Below, piece after piece: positions 58,486 to 64,000 of a stretch of 64,000 bases of DNA. A program made the position numbers and the translations under genes. The notes beneath the pieces are model-generated. The model had not been told where the DNA came from. It did not search any database and saw only the letters and a list, made by a program, of their open reading frames with translations. The stretch is from Nonomuraea sp. PA05 (GTDB lineage Bacteria > Actinomycetota > Actinomycetes > Streptosporangiales > Streptosporangiaceae), in NCBI RefSeq assembly GCF_008086045.1, contig NZ_VSEY01000026.1, positions 62,001-126,000 of the forward strand. The letters run 5' to 3'. Position 1 is the first letter of the stretch. Each line of letters starts with the position of its first letter.

Positions 58486-59753
58486 TGCTGCAGCGACTTC
58501 GTGACTTCGGCGTTGAGCTGGGTGATCTTCGAGGCGTCACCGAAGACGGCCTCGCGGGCCAGCCGCAGCCAGGGGCCCTGCGGGTCGTTGTAGGTCTGGC
58601 CGAAGCGCAGCGCGAACGGCGTCTCGCCCTTGGCCACCAGCGAGTTGATCAGCACCACGCGGGGGTCCTCGGCCGAGTACTTGTTGCTGGCCAGGTCCGT
58701 GCGCGCGAGCACGTCCTTGTTCTTGGCCATCACCTCGACCTGCGCCTGGTCGGAGACCGTCCAGTTGATGAACTCCCAGGCCGCGTCGGCGTTCTTGGAG
58801 GTCGAGGAGATGCCGAGCGAGTCGCCGCCCACGAACGTGGACTCGCCGCCGTCGGGCCCCGCGATCGGGGTGACGCCGATCTTCATCTCCTTCGGCATCA
58901 GGCCGAGCGTGGTGGACGGCATCGGCATGACGCCGATCTCACCCTTGGGGAAGAACCCGGTCCAGGTGGGGCCCTGCTCCTCCTTGGCCGTCGGCCCGGT
59001 GACCTTCTTCTCGTACAGGTCGCGCCAGATCTTGAACACGTCGGTCATGGGCGGCTGGTCGTTCAGCGAGGTCGTGCCCTCGGCGTTCATGACCTGGGCG
59101 CCGGCGGCCCAGACGGACGGCCAGAAGGTGAAGACGTAGCAGCCGCCGCAGTTGCCGCCGAAGAAGGTGCCGTGGATCTTGCCGTCCTTGCCCAGCTTCT
59201 CCTGGACGGTGGTGGCCTGCTCGGCGAACTCCTTGAGCGTCTTGGGGCCCTTCTCGGGGTCGAGCCCGGCCTGCTCGTACAGGTCCTTGTTCCAGAACCA
59301 GACCGACAGGTCCAGGGTGTGGGGGAGCGTGTACTGCCGGTTGTCGAGCGTGCCGAGCCTCATGTGCGAGGGGGCGAGCTTGTCCTTGTACGGCAGGGCG
59401 GCGATCCTGTCCGTGATGTCCATGAACAGGCCCTGGGAGGTGTAGTTCGGGACGAAGATGACGTCCGCCGCGAACACGTCGGGGAGCTGCTTGGCGCCGG
59501 CCGCGGCGGCGATGCGGGGCTGGTAGTTGTCCGTGGGGATGACGGTGAGCTTCACCTGGTTCTTGTGGGTCTTGTTGTACTCGGCGACCAGGCGCTCGCT
59601 CTGCGTCTGTGTCGCCGCGCGGGTCCACATGGTGATGGTCACGGGACCGTCCGCCGCCTGTGTCCCGCCGCCGCCACCGCCGCCACTGCCGCAGGCCGCT
59701 GCTGTGAGCGCTAACACACCGAGGAGGGAGATCCCGGCCAGCCTTCGTCTCAT
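58482..59753 (-). CDS. ABC sugar-transporter substrate-binding lipoprotein
   Basis: The 423-residue family 1 solute-binding protein has the lipoprotein signal MRRRLAGISLLGVLALTAAAC, with lipidated Cys21 followed by a Gly-rich tether (GSGGGGGGG). It is the first gene of the arabinoside operon: binding protein, two permeases, GH127, then the secreted hydrolase. A 14-bp LacI-type palindrome overlaps codons 13-17 and includes a TTA Leu codon, the same DNA as in the secreted hydrolase gene. It is divergent from a LacI regulator. Confidence 0.93.
   Translation of the reverse strand: MRRRLAGISLLGVLALTAAACGSGGGGGGGTQAADGPVTITMWTRAATQTQSERLVAEYNKTHKNQVKLTVIPTDNYQPRIAAAAGAKQLPDVFAADVIFVPNYTSQGLFMDITDRIAALPYKDKLAPSHMRLGTLDNRQYTLPHTLDLSVWFWNKDLYEQAGLDPEKGPKTLKEFAEQATTVQEKLGKDGKIHGTFFGGNCGGCYVFTFWPSVWAAGAQVMNAEGTTSLNDQPPMTDVFKIWRDLYEKKVTGPTAKEEQGPTWTGFFPKGEIGVMPMPSTTLGLMPKEMKIGVTPIAGPDGGESTFVGGDSLGISSTSKNADAAWEFINWTVSDQAQVEVMAKNKDVLARTDLASNKYSAEDPRVVLINSLVAKGETPFALRFGQTYNDPQGPWLRLAREAVFGDASKITQLNAEVTKSLQQ
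59703..59716. promoter_or_regulatory. LacI-type operator inside the binding-protein gene
   Basis: TGTGAGCGCTAACA, identical to 54937-54950 and lying 38-51 bp inside the gene. It is a roadblock-type repressor site if bound. Confidence 0.6.
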
Positions 59754-59774
59754 GATGTGCTCCTGGACTTAAAG

Positions 59775-59786
59775 GTTTTCGGAAAC
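59775..59786. promoter_or_regulatory. Palindrome in the divergent regulatory region
   Basis: GTTTTCGGAAAC is a 12-bp palindrome with one mismatched pair, 22 bp upstream of the binding-protein start. The same 111-bp gap also holds two adjacent GGTGCTAA units (59815-59822 and 59823-59830) that resemble the GCGCTAA half-site of the operators above. Confidence 0.4.
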
Positions 59787-59864
59787 GTAGAAGAAACATG
59801 AGCCCATGTCAATGGGTGCTAAGGTGCTAAGCGGTTCACAATTCACCGAAAAGGGTTTCGACGT

Positions 59865-60878
59865 ATGGCGGGTAAGCGGGCGACCATCAACGACGTGGCC
59901 TCGCTGGCGGGGGTATCGATCGCCACGGCCTCCAAGGCGCTCAACGGGCGCCAGGACGTGCGGGCGGCCACGCGCGAACGCGTGCTCGCCGCCGCGGCGG
60001 AGCTCTCCTTCCAGCCGAACGCCCTGGCCAGGGGGCTGCTCTCGGGGCAGACGAGGACGGTGGGCCTGCTGACCTCCGACAGCGTCGGCCGCTTCGGCAT
60101 CCCCGTGCTCCTGGGGGCCGAGGACGCGTTCGGCGCCGGGGAGATGGCGGTCCTGCTGTGCGACGCGCGCGGCGACGCCATCAGGGAGCAGCACCACCTG
60201 CGCGCCCTGCTGTCGCGGCGGGTGGACGGGCTGATCGTGGTGGGGGAGAGCACGAACCCGCGCCCGTCCGTGAGCAAGGACCTGCCAGTGCCCGTCGTCT
60301 ACGCCTACGGGCCCTCCGAGGACCCCGCCGACGTCTCGTTCGTGCCCGACGACGTGGGCGCGGCGGCGATGGCCGTCAACCACCTGCTCGCCCTCGGACG
60401 CCGGCGCATCGCGCACGTCACCGGGCCCGCGCACTACAAGGCGGCGCGCGACCGCGAGGAGGGGCTGCGGCGGGCGCTCGCCGAGGCCGGCGTCCAGCAG
60501 GCCGGGCAGACCCTGTCGGGGGTGTGGTCGCAGCGGTGGGGGCGGCACGCGGCCGAGATGCTGCTGATGGCCGAGCCGGAGATCGACGCCGTGTTCTGCG
60601 GCAGCGACCAGATCGCGGCCGGGTTCGTGGAGGCCGTGCGCGAGCGGGGGCGGCGGGTGCCCGACGACCTCGCGGTGGTCGGCTACGACAACTGGGAGGT
60701 GCTCTCCACCGAGACGCGGCCCGCGCTGACCACCGTGGACATGAACCTGGAGGTGCTGGGGCGGACGGCGGCGCAGCACCTGTTCGCCGCGATCGACGGC
60801 AAGGCGACTCCCGGGGTGCACACGCTGCCGTGCCAGCTCGTCATCCGCGACTCCACCTCGCCGCCCGGGGTGTCCTAA
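59865..60878 (+). CDS. LacI-family regulator of the arabinoside locus
   Basis: The 337-residue protein has the LacI HTH (RATINDVASLAGVSIATASKALNGRQDVRAATRERV) and a periplasmic-binding-like ligand domain. It is divergent from the binding-protein/permease/GH127 operon across 111 bp that hold several palindromes, so it is very likely its repressor. ATG 59865 has AAGGG about 9 bp upstream. A further copy of the probable operator inside the secreted hydrolase gene would put that gene under the same control. Confidence 0.92.
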   Translation: MAGKRATINDVASLAGVSIATASKALNGRQDVRAATRERVLAAAAELSFQPNALARGLLSGQTRTVGLLTSDSVGRFGIPVLLGAEDAFGAGEMAVLLCDARGDAIREQHHLRALLSRRVDGLIVVGESTNPRPSVSKDLPVPVVYAYGPSEDPADVSFVPDDVGAAAMAVNHLLALGRRRIAHVTGPAHYKAARDREEGLRRALAEAGVQQAGQTLSGVWSQRWGRHAAEMLLMAEPEIDAVFCGSDQIAAGFVEAVRERGRRVPDDLAVVGYDNWEVLSTETRPALTTVDMNLEVLGRTAAQHLFAAIDGKATPGVHTLPCQLVIRDSTSPPGVS

Positions 60879-60891
60879 CCTCCGGGTAACC

Positions 60892-60909
60892 ACGCACTTC
60901 GAAGTGCGT
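60892..60909. promoter_or_regulatory. Perfect 18-bp palindrome upstream of the imine-reductase-like gene
   Basis: ACGCACTTCGAAGTGCGT is fully symmetric and lies 40-57 bp before the start codon, at promoter distance. The HxlR regulator two genes on is the natural candidate to bind it, because HxlR dimers recognise such palindromes. Confidence 0.6.
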
Positions 60910-60948
60910 TCTTGCTGGTTGTCCCGCGTCCGGTGAACAGTGGTGCGC

Positions 60949-61749
60949 ATGAACGATGTGAGCATTCTTGGACTGGGAGCCATGGGGCGCGCTCTGGCGG
61001 GCGCGCTCATCCACGCCGGCCGCGAGGTGACGGTCTGGAACCGCACGCCGGGCAGGGCGAGCGGGCTCGGCGCGCGGGAGGCGTCGAGCGTCGAAGAGGC
61101 GATCGAGGCGGGCGGCCTCACCGTGGTGTGCCTGCTGGACGACGCCAGCGTCCGCGAGACGCTCGCCCCGGTGGCGCGGGAACTGGCCGGCGCCGACCTC
61201 GTCAACCTGACCAGCGGCTCCGCGCGGCAGGCGCGCGAGCTGGCCGGATGGCTGGAAGGGCACGGGGCGCGGCCGCTCGCCGGCGGCATCATGGCGGTGC
61301 CCCCGACCGTGGGGACGGACGGCGCGTTCATCCTCTACAGCGGTGAGCGCGACCTGTTCGACCGGGCCGCCCCCGTGCTGGCGCCCCTCGGCCGTCCGCA
61401 CTGGGTGGGCGCGGACCCCGGGTTCGCGGCGCTGTACGACATGGCGGCGCTGAGCGGCATGTACGGCATGAGCGCCGGCGCCGACCACGCCGTGACCCTG
61501 GTGCAGGCGGAGGGCGGCGACGTGGAGACGTTCAGGCGCGAGGTGCTCCAGCCGTGGATGGAGCAGATGCTCCCCTTCATGGTGGCCGGCGCCGACGTGA
61601 GCGAGACCGTGCCCGAGGAGTACAACCCCGCGATGCAGGCGGCCGGCCTGCGGACCATGCTCGCCGCCTCCGACGAGGCCGGCGTGCCCGCGGACCTCGC
61701 CGGTCACCTGCGCGCCTCACTGTGGCGGATGCGCCGCGCCGCCGCCTGA
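60949..61749 (+). CDS. NAD(P)-binding beta-hydroxyacid dehydrogenase / imine reductase-like
   Basis: The 266-residue Rossmann oxidoreductase has an N-terminal cofactor motif (SILGLGAMGRALAGALIHAGREVTVWNRTP; the WNRTP suggests NADPH). Its C-terminal helical half matches imine reductases more than 3-hydroxyisobutyrate dehydrogenases: the Lys catalytic position of HIBDH is not evident and the MAVPPTVGTDGAFILYSG stretch is IRED-like. ATG 60949 is preferred to GTG 60940. It is followed by an HxlR regulator 14 bp later in the same transcript. Confidence 0.85.
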   Translation: MNDVSILGLGAMGRALAGALIHAGREVTVWNRTPGRASGLGAREASSVEEAIEAGGLTVVCLLDDASVRETLAPVARELAGADLVNLTSGSARQARELAGWLEGHGARPLAGGIMAVPPTVGTDGAFILYSGERDLFDRAAPVLAPLGRPHWVGADPGFAALYDMAALSGMYGMSAGADHAVTLVQAEGGDVETFRREVLQPWMEQMLPFMVAGADVSETVPEEYNPAMQAAGLRTMLAASDEAGVPADLAGHLRASLWRMRRAAA

Positions 61750-61762
61750 CTATCATGGGCCG

Positions 61763-62107
61763 GTGCGTAACCCGCCCTACATCTGCGCTCTGGACGCCGC
61801 CATGGACGTCGTGGACGGCAAGTGGAAGGCGCTGATCCTGTGGGCGCTGGACGAGCGGCTGCGCCGGTTCGGCGAGCTGCGCCGCAGCCTGCCCGGCATC
61901 AGCGAGAAGGTGCTGACCCAGCAGTTGCGCGAGCTGGAGGCCGACGGGATCGTCCGGCGGACCGTGTTCGAGCAGACGCCGCCCAGGGTCGAGTACGAGC
62001 TGACGGACGCCGGCGTGGCGCTCTACGCGGCGCTCGGCGCCCTGGGGGAATGGGGCGCCCGCCGCATGCGGGAGCTGGATCTCGTTCCCACCCACGGCGA
62101 GGAGTGA
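61763..62107 (+). CDS. HxlR-family transcriptional regulator
   Basis: The 114-residue winged HTH protein has the family pattern (CALDAAMDVVDGKWKALILWALDERLRRFGELRRSLPGISEKVLTQQLRELEADGIVRR). It starts at GTG 61763, 14 bp after the reductase gene, so the two form a small operon. It probably senses a redox or electrophilic signal and controls the upstream palindrome. The conserved Cys near the N-terminus (ICALD) is a candidate sensor residue. Confidence 0.92.
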   Translation: MRNPPYICALDAAMDVVDGKWKALILWALDERLRRFGELRRSLPGISEKVLTQQLRELEADGIVRRTVFEQTPPRVEYELTDAGVALYAALGALGEWGARRMRELDLVPTHGEE

Positions 62108-62111
62108 AGCG

Positions 62112-62145
62112 GCGGGCCGCCCCCATGGCAGTGGGGGCGGCCCGC
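62112..62145. terminator. Bidirectional hairpin between HxlR and GH5 genes
   Basis: A perfect 13-bp stem (62112-62124 with 62133-62145) and 8-base loop lie between two convergent genes. Confidence 0.85.
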
Positions 62146-62155
62146 GGAGGTCTTG

Positions 62156-63766
62156 TCAGGAGGCGGCGCAGGTGTAGGAGCTGACCGTGGCGGTGTTCCC
62201 GCCGGGCCGGTTCACCTGGAAGCCGAAGCTGGTGTTGCCCCCTGCTGCCACGTTGCCGTTGTAACCGGCGTTCTTGGCGGTGACCGTCTGCCCGCTGGTC
62301 GTCACCGTGGCGTTCCACGAGCCGGCCAGGGTGTGCCCGGCGGGCAGGGTGAAGGTGACGGTCCAGCCGGTGATGGCCGACGTGCCGGTGTTGGTGACCG
62401 TGACGGGCTGGACGACGTACCCGCCGCCCCACTGGCTCTGCACGGTGCCCGCGGCGGTGCAGCCGCCGCCGGTGCCGCCGCCCGACGTGGTGGTGAAGGT
62501 CGTGGTGGCCGAGGCGGTGGACTGGTTGCTCGCCCCGTCACGGGCCCGCACGTACACCTGGTACTGCGTGGACGGCGTCAGCCCTGTCAGGGTGATGGAG
62601 TTGGTGGTGGACGAGCCGAGCAGCGGGTCGGTGGCGCCCTGCTCCCGGTAGACGTCGTACCCGGCTAACCCCGAGCCGCCCGCGTCGGTCGAGGCCGTCC
62701 AGGTCAGGTTGGCGCCGTTGGCGGTGACGCCGGAGGCCGACGGGGTGCCGGGCGCGGTCGGGGCGGTGGTGTCGGTGCCGCCGCCGCTGAAGAAGGTGGC
62801 CTCGCGGGAGGTCGCGGTGATGCCGTTGGCGCCGTTGAAGATGCGCTGGCCCCAGGACGTGAGCGCGGCCGGGTTGAAGCCGGTGACCATGTCGAGGTAC
62901 TCGACGCCGCCGCCGTTGCCGCTCCACGACCAGCCGATGTAGCCGATGCCGCGCGACACCGCCTGCGCCATGATCGTGTCCTCGTCGGGGTTGCCGTCGG
63001 AGTGGTTGTGCCCGAACTCGCCGATCACCAGCGGCAGGCCGGCGGTCTGGAACGCGTCCAGGTAGGCGGTGATCTCGGCGGCCGTGTCGAAGACGCCGTA
63101 CATGTGGATGGAGAACACCGTGTTCTTCTGCGTGTCGGCGTTCGCCACGGTCTGGGCGGTGTTGCGCATGGTGAACTGCCAGTCCTGGCCCCAGTTGGGC
63201 GCGTCCACCATCAGCATGTGCTGGAAGCCGAGGCCGCGCATCCGGGTGATCGCGCTGGTGGTGGCGGCGGTCCAGGCGGAGACGCTGTTGTTGCCGTACG
63301 GCTCGTTGCCGATGTTGACGATGATGAAGTCCTCGGTGCCGGTGAGGGCGCTGCGGACACTGCTCCAGTAGTCGACCGCCTGGTCGAGCGTGTACGCGCC
63401 GCTCTGCTCGCCGTACCCGGTGGTGTCATGGTTTTCGAGCACGCATATTAACCGGTTCTGCCTGCACAGGGAGACGACGTTGGCCACGTCGGAGGCGCTG
63501 TTCGGGGTCCATCGGCCGCCGCTGAGCACCACGCGCACGGTGTTGGCGCGCAGCGCCTTGATGTTGGCGAAGGAACTGGTCTGGTTCGTGTACCAGGTGT
63601 GCGCGTGGCTGACGCCGCGCATGACGAACGCGTTCCCGTTGGCCTCCAGGATCCTGGTGCCGCTGACCCGGAGCCCGACCGCGGCGTGCGCGGGAGCCGG
63701 GGCGATCAGCATCGAGACGAGCAGCGACAGGAGCGCCGCCGCCGCGAGCCCGAGTCGTTTGGTCAT
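62156..63766 (-). CDS. Secreted GH5 (mannanase-like) with FN3 and CBM2
   Basis: The 536-residue exported enzyme has, in order, a signal peptide (MTKRLGLAAAALLSLLVSMLIAPAPAHAA), a GH5 (beta/alpha)8 domain (~30-330) with acid/base Glu in GNEPYG and nucleophile Glu in VIGEFGHNH, a fibronectin type III domain (~345-425), a short GGGTGGG linker and a C-terminal CBM2 (VQSQWGGGYVVQPVTVTN, ending with Cys pairs). The catalytic sequence resembles the GH5_8 endo-beta-mannanases (AVGLRVSGTRILEANGNAFVMRGVSHAHTWYT). It degrades plant mannan at the cellulose surface. AGGAGG precedes ATG 63766 and a TTAACCGGTTAG operator lies just upstream. Confidence 0.92.
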   Translation of the reverse strand: MTKRLGLAAAALLSLLVSMLIAPAPAHAAVGLRVSGTRILEANGNAFVMRGVSHAHTWYTNQTSSFANIKALRANTVRVVLSGGRWTPNSASDVANVVSLCRQNRLICVLENHDTTGYGEQSGAYTLDQAVDYWSSVRSALTGTEDFIIVNIGNEPYGNNSVSAWTAATTSAITRMRGLGFQHMLMVDAPNWGQDWQFTMRNTAQTVANADTQKNTVFSIHMYGVFDTAAEITAYLDAFQTAGLPLVIGEFGHNHSDGNPDEDTIMAQAVSRGIGYIGWSWSGNGGGVEYLDMVTGFNPAALTSWGQRIFNGANGITATSREATFFSGGGTDTTAPTAPGTPSASGVTANGANLTWTASTDAGGSGLAGYDVYREQGATDPLLGSSTTNSITLTGLTPSTQYQVYVRARDGASNQSTASATTTFTTTSGGGTGGGCTAAGTVQSQWGGGYVVQPVTVTNTGTSAITGWTVTFTLPAGHTLAGSWNATVTTSGQTVTAKNAGYNGNVAAGGNTSFGFQVNRPGGNTATVSSYTCAAS

Positions 63767-63782
63767 GGGGGGTGCCCTCCTG

Positions 63783-63794
63783 TTAACCGGTTAG
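63783..63794. promoter_or_regulatory. Candidate LacI operator upstream of the GH5 gene
   Basis: TTAACCGGTTAG is symmetric except for its outermost pair and lies 17 bp before the start codon, over or just past the promoter. It resembles the sites near the LacI gene at 47412-48428. Confidence 0.55.
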
Positions 63795-63883
63795 GTCCGG
63801 CGCACATGGTCCTGCGGAAACCGTCCCGATGTACAGCGACACGAACGCGATCGCGGAAGAATGCCTGGAGAGAGGTGAAACTT

Positions 63884-64000
63884 TCACTCTTCCCTGAGGG
63901 TGGGCAGCCCGGCGGCCAGGGCCGAGAGCGCCCGGACGAGCGTGGGCAGCAGCACCGGGCACGCGGCGGCCAGCTCCGGGTCCTCGGCGTAGACCTGGGC
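63884..64000 (-). CDS. C-terminal end of an unknown gene (start outside window)
   Basis: Only the last 38 codons are in the window, open to the right edge and ending in a TGA at 63884-63886. The text (EDPELAAACPVLLPTLVRALSALAAGLPTLREE) is helical and could be the end of a TetR-type regulator or similar. Too little for identification. Confidence 0.45.
   Translation of the reverse strand, partial: AQVYAEDPELAAACPVLLPTLVRALSALAAGLPTLREE

Overview
The window is very GC-rich, densely coded DNA with strong GC bias at third codon positions, GTG and TTG starts, long antisense shadow ORFs, and actinomycete-type families (lasso peptide cluster with split B1/B2 proteins, SARP/AfsR-type regulator, HisKA_3 two-component systems, crotonyl-CoA carboxylase/reductase, PPOX/F420-type protein, CBM2 cellulolytic enzymes). 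It is a chromosome segment of a filamentous actinomycete. Streptosporangiales (Nonomuraea-like) is my guess from gene content only. I saw no rRNA, tRNA, CRISPR array, transposase, integrase or origin.

Layout. 1-5.0 kb: 3' end of an MMPL transporter, an MFS exporter, a GT1-type glycosyltransferase and an unknown secreted protein, closed by a strong hairpin. 5.0-11.7 kb: an alpha-galactoside unit, with a ROK regulator, two permeases and a binding protein on the minus strand, divergent from a GH36 alpha-galactosidase. 11.9-13.2 kb: an unknown 110-residue protein paired with a PIMT-like methyltransferase. 13.3-21.2 kb: a secreted esterase, then a single-module polyketide synthase (ACP-KS-AT-KR-ACP-degenerate ACP-TE) coupled to a crotonyl-CoA carboxylase/reductase. 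21.3-31.3 kb: a TPR/AAA+ plus TPR/membrane pair, an aldo/keto reductase with divergent LysR regulator, an EF-hand protein, a PucR regulator, a PPOX protein, a GH13 enzyme and a secreted 5'-nucleotidase. 31.3-42.3 kb: cytochrome bd oxidase, a two-component system, a desaturase, a large SARP regulator and several small proteins.

42.4-47.1 kb is a complete lasso peptide cluster on the minus strand: precursor A, cyclase C, RRE protein B1, protease B2, ABC exporter D. The precursor is a 39-codon gene at 46961-47080. Its predicted core, GHGPYHRRDWRRRYFG, should close a Gly1-Asp9 ring and carries five arginines. This is the best candidate for an undescribed product.

47.4-60.9 kb holds a LacI regulator, a TusA-like protein, an orphan histidine kinase and a glycan-use locus. 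That locus has a 1321-residue secreted toroid hydrolase, a GH127 beta-L-arabinofuranosidase, two permeases, a binding lipoprotein and a divergent LacI regulator. An identical 17-bp LacI-type palindrome lies inside the signal-peptide codons of the two exported proteins. 60.9-64.0 kb has an imine-reductase-like gene and an HxlR regulator preceded by a perfect 18-bp palindrome, then a GH5/FN3/CBM2 mannanase-like enzyme and the 3' end of one more gene.

A second theme is short tandem repetition. In-frame 33-36-bp repeats sit inside three unrelated proteins (PKS, SARP regulator, lasso ABC exporter). Two intergenic arrays (34-35 bp and 44 bp) each end on the stop codon of the neighbouring gene.
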